NCBI GenBank assembly: GCA_003242205.1
Contig: QGUR01000072.1
Coordinates: 1-16,645, forward strand
Source of the DNA: Chloroflexota bacterium
GTDB taxonomy: Bacteria > Chloroflexota > Anaerolineae > Aggregatilineales > Phototrophicaceae
Reading direction: 5' to 3'
Length of the DNA: 16,645 nucleotides
The translations under genes were made by a program, and so were the position numbers. The notes below the pieces were generated by a model. The model had not been told where the DNA came from. It worked only from the letters and a program-made list of their open reading frames with translations, and ran no database searches. Each line of letters opens with the position of its first letter. Within the stretch, counting starts at the first letter, position 1. Shown one piece after another: positions 1 through 6,793 of this stretch.

Positions 1-202
1 CAAAACCCGGCCAGCCGCCGCCCGTGATGGCGCAGGTCTTTTCCAGACCGCGCTTTTTCACTTCCGCTTCCAGCGCCTCTTTGACCTGATCGCTGTGGGC
101 CGACAGACAGGCGGTGCCACTGCAAACAAAGATGCGGTTTTTGAACGCCGCCTGTGCTTTACGCTCCTGTTCGGCAAGTTGATGAAGTTCTTCAACGTTC
201 AT
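1..202 (-). CDS. hoxF: HoxF/NuoF-like diaphorase subunit, N-terminal fragment
   Basis: This is the first 67 codons of a NuoF/HoxF-type flavoprotein; the rest lies left of the window. In the family this subunit carries FMN, the NADH site and Fe-S clusters and passes electrons between NAD(H) and the hydrogenase or complex I core. The visible part is the N-terminal thioredoxin-like [2Fe-2S] domain: a basic helix (residues 4-20) and then a C27-x4-C32 pair after a beta strand. The ATG at 202-200 overlaps the hoxE stop codon region by 11 bases, which suggests translational coupling in one operon. Its own Shine-Dalgarno is weak. Residue 64 is Trp where related proteins have a third Cys ligand, and residues 61-67 match the consensus poorly, so the edge sequence may be wrong. 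HydB of a bifurcating hydrogenase, or NuoF, are alternatives; HoxF is preferred because the upstream gene is HoxE-like. Confidence 0.75.
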   Translation of the reverse strand, partial: MNVEELHQLAEQERKAQAAFKNRIFVCSGTACLSAHSDQVKEALEAEVKKRGLEKTCAITGGGWPGF

Positions 203-692
203 CGTCAATCCATTCACTCACTCGCCTGACCGCCGCTTCTGGCGACAACATACCGGCGACCTCGCCATCGAAAATGGCAGCGGGCGCAAGCCCGCACGCG
301 CCGAGGCAGCGGGCCGACAGCAGCGACACCTTCTTGTCTGGCGTGGTCTGGCCCGCCTTGATGCCGGTTGCGCCTTCCAGCGCTTCCAGCACGCCGGCAG
401 CGCCCTTGATGTAGCAGGCTGTGCCCAGACAGACGACGCAGCTATGCTCGCCCTGAGGCTTTAGCATGAAATAGTTGTAGAAGGTGGCGACGCCGAACAC
501 GCGGCTGAGCGGAATTTGGAGGCTGGCGGCGACATAGCGTAGAGCGACTTCGTCCAGATAGCCGAAGGCTTCCTGAACCGTGTGCAGCGTCTCGATTAGA
601 GCATCCGGCTCGTAACCGTGCCGCCTCATGGTTCCCTGAACGATGCGCCAGCGTTTGTCGTCGCTTGGTAACGCGACTCTATCTCGCTGCAT
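192..692 (-). CDS. hoxE: HoxE/NuoE-like [2Fe-2S] subunit
   Basis: The 166-residue product is a thioredoxin-like [2Fe-2S] protein of the NuoE/HoxE family, the small electron-transfer subunit of NAD-linked hydrogenases and complex I. An N-terminal helical part (about 12-60) is followed by the family stretch SRVFGVATFYNYF (63-75). The four cluster ligands are C88, C93, C129 and C133, in the contexts VVCLGTAC and ARCLGACG. From my memory of the family, the run from DDKRW through DALIETLH and GEHSCVVC resembles HoxE of bidirectional [NiFe] hydrogenases more than NuoE of complex I. The start at 692 is chosen because GAGG lies about 8 bases upstream. An ATG at 764 in the same frame would place codons over the predicted promoter. 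The gene overlaps hoxF by 11 bases. No hydrogenase large subunit is visible, so the hydrogenase assignment is inferred. Confidence 0.82.
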   Translation of the reverse strand: MQRDRVALPSDDKRWRIVQGTMRRHGYEPDALIETLHTVQEAFGYLDEVALRYVAASLQIPLSRVFGVATFYNYFMLKPQGEHSCVVCLGTACYIKGAAGVLEALEGATGIKAGQTTPDKKVSLLSARCLGACGLAPAAIFDGEVAGMLSPEAAVRRVSEWIDDER

Positions 693-713
693 CTTATGAC
701 CCTCGATTTTGCT

Positions 714-736
714 CCGCTCCAATCCAACTGGAGCGG
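714..736 (-). promoter_or_regulatory. Operator-like inverted repeat at the hoxE transcription start
   Basis: CCGCTCCA and TGGAGCGG form a perfect 8-base inverted repeat around a 7-base spacer, starting at the last base of the predicted -10 and covering the expected +1. The position suits a repressor site for a dimeric regulator, or a hairpin at the 5' end of the mRNA. It does not match the Rex half-site I know (TTGTGA). The regulator is unknown. Confidence 0.4.
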
Positions 737-764
737 TTATAAAAGCCCAATCTTTGCTGTCCAA
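736..764 (-). promoter_or_regulatory. Sigma-70-type promoter of hoxE-hoxF
   Basis: Reading the minus strand, TTGGAC (764-759) and TATAAC (741-736) are separated by 17 bases. The -10 matches the consensus at five of six positions; the -35 is weaker. It sits 44 bases upstream of the hoxE start codon. Confidence 0.55.
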
Positions 765-765
765 G

Positions 766-1210
766 CGGAGGCGTCAGGCAAGGATCACGCAGCAGCGTGA
801 GGGGGTGTGCTCCGGGGTACGGGAGGATCTGTGGATCGTTCGCCCGCGAAACCTGGATACCGTGTGGAACCCGCACCCCGGAGTGCGCCTGGCCGGTCGC
901 CTGCCGCTTAGAGCTTCTGGCGCCACGGCCTGCTGCCGGCTGCAAACCGGCATGTGGCCGCCGGGTCGGACGGAGTGCGATACCGTGCCAGTGGTTCGAT
1001 TTCGACGGTCGCAACAGCCAGACGTCTCGATCCGGATAGCCCGGGCAGGGCATGACACATGCGGGAAAAGAGGGCGAGGAGGAACCCCCGGAACGTCAGG
1101 CTGACGTCGCTTCCTTTGTGTCCTAGCCTGCCTGTCAGGCTATTGAACAGCCGCACCAGACGCATGCAAGAACCTTTCTTCTTCTGCGGTTCCGTTGTGC
1201 ATATTTTCAC
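766..1210. other. Hairpin-rich intergenic stretch, possible structured RNA
   Basis: I see no convincing protein gene in this roughly 450-base stretch. Short frames are open on both strands, but their translations are Arg/Cys/Gly-rich with no recognisable domain. Inverted repeats stand out: 785-790/795-800 (6 bp, 4-base loop); 810-818/875-883 (9 bp closing a 56-base domain); 926-930/956-960 enclosing 934-939/947-952 (two stacked stems across a 3x3 internal loop); 1093-1098/1102-1107 (6 bp, 3-base loop); and 1124-1130/1136-1142 (7 bp, 5-base loop). Two 9-base direct repeats, GATACCGTG (856, 979) and CGGAGTGCG (879, 971), also occur. I looked for RNase P, tmRNA, SRP and 6S RNA signatures and for common riboswitch cores and found none. 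The strand is undetermined. It may be a structured RNA or an old degraded insertion. Confidence 0.3.
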
Positions 1211-1275
1211 ATGCGGCTGAAAAACAAAGGTCACGGAGTTGAGGTAACAATTGTCCCTGCGGCGGGTGCGGGAAC

Positions 1276-1305
1276 GAAAAAGCGCGGCCAGTTACTGGCC
1301 GCGCT
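1276..1305 (-). terminator. Intrinsic terminator of tRNA-Leu
   Basis: AGCGCGGCCAG (1281-1291) and its complement (1295-1305) form an 11-bp GC-rich stem with a 3-base loop. On the minus strand it is followed directly by five T residues (1281-1277), the classic rho-independent form. It lies 40 bases past the tRNA 3' end. On the plus strand the run is only TTT, so the minus direction is favoured. Confidence 0.85.
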
Positions 1306-1344
1306 TTGGGATCGTTATGTTCGGTTGCGCTTCGGCGGAAACGA

Positions 1345-1428
1345 TGAGGCAGGTGGGACTCGAACCCACACGTCCTTTCGGACAGAACATTTTAAGTGTC
1401 CGGCGTCTGCCAATTCCGCCACTGCCCC
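1345..1428 (-). tRNA. tRNA-Leu (anticodon UAA)
   Basis: The 84-base minus-strand sequence folds as a class II tRNA. The acceptor stem pairs GGGGCAG (1428-1422) with CTGCCTC (1352-1346) including one G-U pair, and the discriminator is A (1345). The anticodon arm has stem GGACA/TGTTC and loop CTTAAAA, giving anticodon TAA, which reads UUA and by wobble UUG. A long variable arm (CTGTCC/GGACGT region) and the T-arm GGTTCGAGTCC support leucine identity. The 3' CCA is not encoded. It is a single gene with its own promoter and terminator, not part of a tRNA cluster. Confidence 0.97.
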
Positions 1429-1465
1429 ATCACAGCATTACGAAGGATATTCCTCCGCCAGCAAG

Positions 1466-1494
1466 ATTTTATCAAGCGGCAGGGAGCAAGTCAA
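1466..1494 (-). promoter_or_regulatory. Strong promoter of tRNA-Leu
   Basis: On the minus strand TTGACT (1494-1489) and TAAAAT (1471-1466) are separated by exactly 17 bases, each matching the sigma-70 consensus at five of six positions. The -10 ends 37 bases upstream of the mature tRNA 5' end. This is the best promoter in the window, as expected for a stable RNA gene. Confidence 0.8.
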
Positions 1495-1543
1495 CGCTGC
1501 TTCACCTACGGGAACGCGCCACATGGCGCCGCGATTCAACGCC

Positions 1544-1578
1544 GTGCGGGGGCAGCCCTCGATGGAGCGCCCCCGCAC
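1544..1578 (-). terminator. Hairpin after the PPC-repeat protein gene
   Basis: GTGCGGGGGC (1544-1553) pairs perfectly with 1569-1578 across a 15-base loop, 12 bases past the stop codon of the minus-strand gene. There is no T-run on either side, so it may act as a 3' end stabiliser or a rho-assisted terminator rather than an intrinsic one. A second small palindrome (GCGCCA/TGGCGC, about 1516-1529) lies next to it. Confidence 0.45.
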
Positions 1579-1589
1579 AACTCGCGCGT

Positions 1590-4058
1590 CTAACGGATGA
1601 TTGTCGTCGTGATGGCGAACATGCCGGCAGTGTCCAGATAACCGGTCACTTCGATGGTGTACGTCCCTGTCTGGTCGATCAGCAGCGTCTGGGTCTTCGC
1701 ATCGAACTGGCCGAGCGTCGAGTCGAGCGTCTGGTGGTCGTCGTTAAAGGCGATGACGAAACCATCCGGGTCATACACGGTGACCGCCGGGTCCAGATCG
1801 CCGCTGAGCGCGCGCACGGCGACGGATACATAATCGCCTGCCTGCGCCTCAAAGGTCGTTGTGTAACTGCCCTCGCTTTCAAGCGTGCCGGTCGTCACCT
1901 CGTCGATGCCGCTTCCGGTCGGCGCTCCGGTCGCCACCGGCGTGATCACCAGCGCGAAACCGCCGGAGGTGTCGCCGTAGCCGTGAATCTCGATCTCATA
2001 CGTCCCCGTTTCCCGGAAAATCAGGTTCTGGATACGCGAGTCCAACTGGCCGATGGAGCGGTCGATCGTGCCGTGATCGTCATTGACCGCTACCAGATTG
2101 TCTTCCCAGTCATAGACGTAGAGTTGCGGGTCCAGATCGCCGTCGATGGCGCGAACCGTCAGCGTATAAACGTCGCCGGCGTTGACCTCGATTCTGGTCA
2201 GATAGAAGTCATTGCTCTCGATGCGGTCATAAATGACCCGTTCTTCCGTTGGCGTTCCCGTCGGGACTGCCGTTGGCTGTGGCCTGGTGCTCTCTGCCCC
2301 CGCCAGTTCCAGTTCCAGTTCAAACGGCCCGCCCATGCCGGCGAACCCGCTGATGACCGCCGAATAGGTCCCGGTGGCAGGCAGTACGAGTTCGCTCAGG
2401 CGCGAGTCGAACCGGCCTAGCGTCGGGTCGTCCTCTCCGTGGTCGTCGTTCTGCGCCACCAGCGCTCCATTCGGGCCGTAGAGCGTCACTCGCGGGTCGA
2501 AGTCGCTTGGGCCGGTCGCGCGCACGGTCAGCGTGATAATTTCGCCTGCGGTTCCGTCGAATTCGAAGGTGTACTGGCCATTTGCCGGCACGTTTCCGGT
2601 CACGCGCTCGACACTGCCCATCGTCTGGCCCGGAACAGCGGTCGGCTGCGACGGCGTGGGGGCGGCGTCAGATTCCACCAGCACCTCGACATTGCCCTCC
2701 GCCGCGCCGCTGAAAGACGTCACGCGGATGGTGTAGCTGCTGGGGGCGCTTAGCTGCAGCGCTTCAATCGCCGAGTCAAACAGCGCCAGTTCGCTTCGAT
2801 TGCCGCCATGGTCGTCGTTATAAGCCAGCCTTGTGCCGGTCGCCGTCAGGATTTCCAGCGTGGTATCGACCGTTCCCGGCTCCTCCAGACTGCGGACGAC
2901 GACATTGATCGTTTCATCGCCGGGAGAGGTGTAGATCAGGTCGGTCGGCCCGGCAGCGCTCAGGCGCACCTGCATCGGGATGTTGGCGCTGATGGCCTGA
3001 GCATCCGTCACGGTTGGCACATCAGCCGCCAGGGGGGTGGATGTCGGGAAGGCGAAAGCCGGCGTGGCGGCCGGAGTTTCCGGCGTGTTGTCGCCCAGCA
3101 GAGAGCCGGCGTCCGCGACGACGGCATTGGCCGGCGCGACAACGGGCGGCGCGGCGTCATAGTCCTTCATGGTCAGCCCGGCGTTCAGCTTCAGGCTGAT
3201 GGCGTCGCCTTCCCTATCCATCGCCGCTGGATCGAACAGCAGATCAACCGCGGGTTCGATGCGATATAGCTCGCCGGTTGCGCCATTCACATAGTAGTCC
3301 ACCGTCAAAGCCGCAGACACGGCCTGCTCCAGCCGCGTACGCGCCAGTTCGGCTTCGGCGGGGCCGATTGTCTCAGCGGTCTGCGGATCGCTGATGGCGA
3401 CGATCGACACGAGCACATCCATCATCTGCTGCGACCGCAGTAACTCGTCAACGGCCAGCGTCGTGCGAAAATGCGCCATGGCTTCGCCTTCCAGTCGGAT
3501 GTCGGCCAGCCGGGTCGTCGTTGCGAACGATGTCAGGTCGATCGCCATAAGATGCTCTATCAGGTTGTCGAGCGCGGTCTGTGCCGCAGCGCCAGTTTGC
3601 CCGCTGCCTTCACCGGAGACGTTGCTTTGCAAGCTTGCGGTCAGTTGTTGCTGGAACAAGAGGGCTAATTCGCCCAGAGGCGCGCCCGCGAACTGCGGCA
3701 TCTCCCCGGTTTGATAGTAAAGGATTTGATCGACAATTCGCAGCTCGACGGCGATTGGCGTCGTTTCGCCGAGCCAGTCAGACTGGCCATCGACGACCAG
3801 CTCCAGCGACCGATCAGCACCGGCGTGGATGATGCCGGAACCGGTCAGCTCGATCTCGCCGTAATCCCCCGGCCTCCCAGTCATGAAAAAGGTGATGTCA
3901 AATGAAAACGTCAGGCTTTCCGCCCGATCAAGCCGTTCAAACGCCTCTGAAAGCAGCGCCGTTTGGCTGCCCTGCGCGGTCATCGCCGTCGCCGGCAGCA
4001 GAAGCGCCATGAGCGATACAAGCCACAACACGGGCCGAAGGGCACGGTGCGCGGTCAT
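1590..4058 (-). CDS. Secreted protein: LolA/LppX-like domain plus four PPC-like repeats
   Basis: The 822-residue product has a Sec signal peptide (about 1-28, hydrophobic core LWLVSLMALLLPATA) and no lipobox Cys, so it is exported. Residues 30-300 form a beta-rich domain with the strand pattern ELRIVDQILYY (105-115), resembling LolA/LppX-type lipid-binding folds and the downstream-strand neighbour's EIRVIDSTLYF. A Pro/Thr-rich linker (about 303-350) leads to four repeats (roughly 355-462, 485-585, 607-708, 720-822) like bacterial pre-peptidase C-terminal (PPC) domains. Each has an NDDH motif (414, 537, 659, 772), then FDS/LDS/FDA and a GTY strand. Thr/Pro linkers separate them. PPC domains usually sit on secreted enzymes, but no catalytic domain is visible. 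The Asp-rich motif may bind metal (inference). GGAGGA lies 6 bases before the ATG. Role: extracellular, probably adhesive or lipid-binding; unproven. Confidence 0.85.
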   Translation of the reverse strand: MTAHRALRPVLWLVSLMALLLPATAMTAQGSQTALLSEAFERLDRAESLTFSFDITFFMTGRPGDYGEIELTGSGIIHAGADRSLELVVDGQSDWLGETTPIAVELRIVDQILYYQTGEMPQFAGAPLGELALLFQQQLTASLQSNVSGEGSGQTGAAAQTALDNLIEHLMAIDLTSFATTTRLADIRLEGEAMAHFRTTLAVDELLRSQQMMDVLVSIVAISDPQTAETIGPAEAELARTRLEQAVSAALTVDYYVNGATGELYRIEPAVDLLFDPAAMDREGDAISLKLNAGLTMKDYDAAPPVVAPANAVVADAGSLLGDNTPETPAATPAFAFPTSTPLAADVPTVTDAQAISANIPMQVRLSAAGPTDLIYTSPGDETINVVVRSLEEPGTVDTTLEILTATGTRLAYNDDHGGNRSELALFDSAIEALQLSAPSSYTIRVTSFSGAAEGNVEVLVESDAAPTPSQPTAVPGQTMGSVERVTGNVPANGQYTFEFDGTAGEIITLTVRATGPSDFDPRVTLYGPNGALVAQNDDHGEDDPTLGRFDSRLSELVLPATGTYSAVISGFAGMGGPFELELELAGAESTRPQPTAVPTGTPTEERVIYDRIESNDFYLTRIEVNAGDVYTLTVRAIDGDLDPQLYVYDWEDNLVAVNDDHGTIDRSIGQLDSRIQNLIFRETGTYEIEIHGYGDTSGGFALVITPVATGAPTGSGIDEVTTGTLESEGSYTTTFEAQAGDYVSVAVRALSGDLDPAVTVYDPDGFVIAFNDDHQTLDSTLGQFDAKTQTLLIDQTGTYTIEVTGYLDTAGMFAITTTIIR

Positions 4059-4099
4059 GTGAGTTCCTCCAATTGCTGCAACACACCCATATCTGTCTA

Positions 4100-4133
4100 A
4101 ATGAAAGGGGGTTGGCGTCTATAGCCAACCCCC
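4100..4133 (-). terminator. Terminator of the LolA/LppX-like protein gene
   Basis: GGGGGTTGGC (4107-4116) pairs perfectly with 4124-4133 over a 7-base loop. On the minus strand it is followed by TTTCATT. It lies 62 bases past the stop codon of the upstream gene and before the next gene's ribosome site, so the two paralogues are probably separate transcripts or joined only by read-through. Confidence 0.7.
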
Positions 4134-4195
4134 CGCCGATGACTCGAAGTGTTGTCAGGCCGAACACCGGTCGCGGCGCTCGGAACCTGTGACAC

Positions 4196-5164
4196 CTAGT
4201 TGCTGGCGCTCATGCCGCTCATCATCTCGGCGAAGCTCACGGCGTCTTCCGGCACTTCAATTGTATAGTCCTGATTGTAGCCGCTCAGGCTGATATCGAA
4301 GGTCAGCGCGATGCTCACAGCCGGTTCGTCCTCGCCAACCGCGCTTGGGTCGATATTCAGCGCGACGTTCAGGACCGTGCGGCTGATCATGCCGTCAGTG
4401 ACATACTGGTCGAGCGTCAGGCTCGAATCCTGAAGCGCTGCCGGCAGCTCGGCGAGCATTTCGTTGAGCTCGTCGAGATCGGCTTCGCTGATTTCGTCCA
4501 TCGAGTCGGCATTCGCCTCGACGCTGCTGCGGATGAACGACTGGAAGGCTTCAGAGCTGATCAGGCCGACGAGGTCGATGGTCGTGGTGAACTGATCGCC
4601 GTTGCGGGTCATGGAGATGTACTGCTCGGGCTGCACTTCAGCCAGCGCGGCCATCATCTCGCCAAACCCTTCCGCACCCTCAAGGCTCGACATATCGCCG
4701 GCTGCCAGTTCCGCCGGGTCAAAGCCCATGTCGCTTGACAAACCGCTCACCTCGTCGGGCGACAGCGACAGCCACTGCGGGCCGAGGAGCGCAGGAACCA
4801 TGAAATACAGCGTGCTATCGATGACGCGAATTTCCGCCGTCAATGGCATCTGACCGTTCTCACCCATGTCCGCGCTGCCGTTCAGGGACAGTTGGAAATT
4901 CGCTTCCCCGTTTTCGTTTTGATCGAACAGGCCTGTGCCGCTTAGATCGAGCGTCAGGGTCTCGCCTTCAGAAGTTGCAGTGAGATTCGCGACAAAGTTA
5001 AACTGAGCGGAGGTCGCCGACGCCGTGGCTGCGTTCGCGGCATCAAGGACTGCCTTATCTTCCACAGACAGGCCAAAGGTTTGGTCCTGCGCCAGCGAGG
5101 CGGGCACAAGCGCCAGCAGCAACGCAACAACGACTAGGGCTGTCGCCATCCGGAGGTTTTTCAT
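4196..5164 (-). CDS. Secreted LolA/LppX-like protein
   Basis: The 322-residue product begins with a Sec signal peptide (MKNLRMATALVVVALLLALV, cleavage near SLA-QD at 25) without a lipobox. The mature part is acidic and beta-rich, with alternating strands at 52-125 and 183-200 and a C-terminal strand region 258-304. This resembles the half-barrel of LolA/LppX-type lipoprotein or lipid carriers. EIRVIDSTLYF (111-121) matches ELRIVDQILYY in the 822-residue neighbour, so the two look paralogous. An acidic helical insert rich in Asp/Glu (215-240) is unusual. The start at 5164 is chosen over an in-frame ATG at 5266 because AGGAG lies 7 bases before it, the signal peptide begins there, and the promoter lies upstream. 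I infer a surface lipid- or ligand-binding role; the substrate is not evident. Confidence 0.8.
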   Translation of the reverse strand: MKNLRMATALVVVALLLALVPASLAQDQTFGLSVEDKAVLDAANAATASATSAQFNFVANLTATSEGETLTLDLSGTGLFDQNENGEANFQLSLNGSADMGENGQMPLTAEIRVIDSTLYFMVPALLGPQWLSLSPDEVSGLSSDMGFDPAELAAGDMSSLEGAEGFGEMMAALAEVQPEQYISMTRNGDQFTTTIDLVGLISSEAFQSFIRSSVEANADSMDEISEADLDELNEMLAELPAALQDSSLTLDQYVTDGMISRTVLNVALNIDPSAVGEDEPAVSIALTFDISLSGYNQDYTIEVPEDAVSFAEMMSGMSASN

Positions 5165-5236
5165 GTAAATACTCCTGCTTTCAAAACTAGGCACAGACGC
5201 ATCGCGAGGAAATTTGTATCGCAATACGGTTCCTAC

Positions 5237-5266
5237 AGTGTAGTAAACTCTCAATTTGCTTGTCAA
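5237..5266 (-). promoter_or_regulatory. Promoter of the secreted LolA/LppX-like gene
   Basis: A perfect TTGACA (minus strand, 5266-5261) is followed after 18 bases by TACACT (5242-5237). The leader to the ATG is about 65 bases. This also supports the start at 5164, because the -35 lies over the alternative upstream start codon. Confidence 0.65.
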
Positions 5267-5285
5267 ACGGTTAACGACTAAAAAC

Positions 5286-5331
5286 TTGTAAAAATCGTGA
5301 GTGAGCTATAAGGCTTAATTCCTACTTAAGC
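5286..5331 (+). promoter_or_regulatory. Possible promoter and inverted repeat upstream of the SH3b lipoprotein
   Basis: TTGTAA (5286-5291) and TATAAG (5307-5312) are only 15 bases apart, a short spacing. Directly after the -10 lies the inverted repeat GCTTAA-N7-TTAAGC (5313-5331), placed like an operator or an RNA hairpin at +1. The 175-base intergenic region between the two divergent genes holds nothing else that I recognise. Confidence 0.3.
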
Positions 5332-5441
5332 TTTCAGACGTGCCTCAACTGTTTTGCGTAACCATGCGTTTACTGTTAAGCTGGCGGCGGAAGCCCACAG
5401 AAAGCTGGATTTGCGCCTGCTTGTGAGCCAAGTGTGACTTT

Positions 5442-6659
5442 ATGATGAGACGACTCTTTGCGTTTACGTTGATTGGCCTGCTGGGCTTTGCCGCCTGCAA
5501 CACGGGCGCGCCGCAGCAGGCTCAGGCTCCGACCGCGACCCTCGCGCCGATCGTCAGCCTGACGCCGCGTTTCACCGCGACGCCGGTCGCGACGCGGACG
5601 CCGCTGCCGACATTCACGTTTACGCCGTCTGACACGCCGATTCCGCCCACGCCCTCAGACACGCCCACGCCGACCGAAGTCCCGCCCATTCTGGGCGTCA
5701 TCCAGTCGCGCCAGACGGTCAATGTCCGCGAAGGGCCGGGCACAAATTTCAGCGCGATCACAGCTCTCGCCCCCGGAACCGGCGTCGAAGTGCTGGGCGA
5801 AAATGCCGACGGAACCTGGATCAATATTCTGATGGAAGACGGGACCGAGGGCTGGGTTTCGGCGTCGCTGCTCTTTATCCGGCCAACCCAGACGCCGATC
5901 CCGACCTTTACGCCAACCATCGACCAGACCGCCATTGCGCTCGGCACCGCCTTCCCGACAGCCATTCTCGGCGGCGTGCCGGTGTCGCCAACGCCGCCGC
6001 CATCCGTGCTGGTGACGACGCCAGCCAGTGATACTGAGACGGAAGATGCCGCCAGCAGCGCGCCGGGAACGCAGGTGATCGACCTGAGCGCGTTTAACAT
6101 GACCGCTACCGCGCTGGTGGGCAGCATTACGGGCAATGCCACCGCCAATGCGACCAGCAGCGCGCCGTCGGGGCCGGTCGGCGGGCCAACAGGCGGCCCA
6201 ATCGGCGGCCCGACGCCGACGTTCGGACCCGGCTCTGGCCAGCGGGGCAGCGCTTCATCGCAGGAAGGCGTCGACGTGCTGGCTTACTGCGATAACCCGG
6301 CCATGGGCCTGCCCGCCCCGCGCAATCTGCGGCGCGGCGCGACCATCGACATCTACTGGAGCTGGTACGCCCGCACGCGGGAACAGCTTCAGGATCACAT
6401 CGAGAACGTGATTTACGAAGTGGCGATTAACGGAGAACGGCTGACGAACTGGCGGCTCTACGCCGCGCCGATCACACAGCAGAACGGCGACTGGTATCAG
6501 TACTGGTTTGTGCCGTACGGACCGCTGGCTCCCGGCGAGTACGTCATCACCTATCGCGTCACGTGGCGCGAGGCCATCAGCGACGGCTACAAGCAATTCG
6601 GGCCGGGGACCGGAACGCCGTTTGAAGAGGGTAGCTGCACCTTTACCGTGAGCGAATAG
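5442..6659 (+). CDS. SH3b-domain lipoprotein with Thr/Pro-rich linkers
   Basis: The 405-residue product has a lipoprotein signal peptide with lipobox GFAAC (Cys19), so it should be anchored on the outer face of the membrane. A Thr/Pro-rich linker (28-82) leads to a bacterial SH3 domain (84-147: TVNVREGPGTNF, then GTGVEVLGENADGTWINI and EGWVSASLL). Such domains usually bind cell-wall peptides. A second Thr/Pro linker and a Gly-Gly-Pro-repeat segment (244-262) follow. The C-terminal domain (about 278-405) is rich in Trp and Tyr, with Cys283 and Cys399 possibly in a disulfide. I do not recognise it; WYQYWFVPYG and GEYVITYRVTW suggest a beta sandwich. ATG at 5442 or 5445 are both possible, and the Shine-Dalgarno is weak. 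It is a single-gene unit closed by a clear terminator. No enzyme signature is visible. Confidence 0.88.
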   Translation: MMRRLFAFTLIGLLGFAACNTGAPQQAQAPTATLAPIVSLTPRFTATPVATRTPLPTFTFTPSDTPIPPTPSDTPTPTEVPPILGVIQSRQTVNVREGPGTNFSAITALAPGTGVEVLGENADGTWINILMEDGTEGWVSASLLFIRPTQTPIPTFTPTIDQTAIALGTAFPTAILGGVPVSPTPPPSVLVTTPASDTETEDAASSAPGTQVIDLSAFNMTATALVGSITGNATANATSSAPSGPVGGPTGGPIGGPTPTFGPGSGQRGSASSQEGVDVLAYCDNPAMGLPAPRNLRRGATIDIYWSWYARTREQLQDHIENVIYEVAINGERLTNWRLYAAPITQQNGDWYQYWFVPYGPLAPGEYVITYRVTWREAISDGYKQFGPGTGTPFEEGSCTFTVSE

Positions 6660-6730
6660 GGCGATTGCTGCCCTCGGCGCGGGGACAAAACGCGCCCTGA
6701 AGGCGCGGCAGAACATCCGAGAGGCTTTGT

Positions 6731-6762
6731 CGGGCATGGCGACGCCATGCCCGATTGCTTTT
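6731..6762 (+). terminator. Intrinsic terminator of the SH3b lipoprotein gene
   Basis: CGGGCATGGC (6731-6740) and GCCATGCCCG (6744-6753) form a perfect 10-bp stem with a 3-base loop, followed by ATTGCTTTT. A smaller hairpin, CGCGCC/GGCGCG (6691-6707), precedes it. The following gene is on the opposite strand and ends at 6794, so this is a convergent boundary. Confidence 0.75.
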
Positions 6763-6793
6763 CGCTGGCGAACGTCAGGCTTAACTTGAGCGC

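Noticed and set aside
693..764. Upstream ATG for hoxE (24 extra residues)
   Set aside because: It would overlap the promoter and inverted repeat; the ATG at 692 has GAGG at the right distance.
990..1016. GGTTCGATTTCGACGG resembling the tmRNA 5' end or a tRNA T-arm
   Set aside because: No matching T-stem, no Ala acceptor stem and no tag-peptide reading frame ending in ALAA on this strand.
908..1234. Minus-strand small protein (85-108 codons) in the intergenic region, with AAAGG before an internal ATG
   Set aside because: Codon use includes many rare codons, there is no domain, and several other frames are equally open. Kept only as a remote option.
1251..2420. Long plus-strand open frame opposite the PPC-repeat gene (389 codons)
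   Set aside because: It is antisense to a gene with a signal peptide, Shine-Dalgarno and four repeats. Its translation is Arg/Val-rich with no domain, and it runs through the tRNA.
5165..5266. Upstream ATG for the LolA/LppX-like protein (34 extra residues)
   Set aside because: It overlaps the TTGACA -35 element, and a good ribosome site and signal peptide begin at 5164.
5522..6148. Minus-strand open frame opposite the SH3b lipoprotein
   Set aside because: It reads the complement of Thr/Pro codons as Val/Gly repeats; a shadow of the low-complexity linker.
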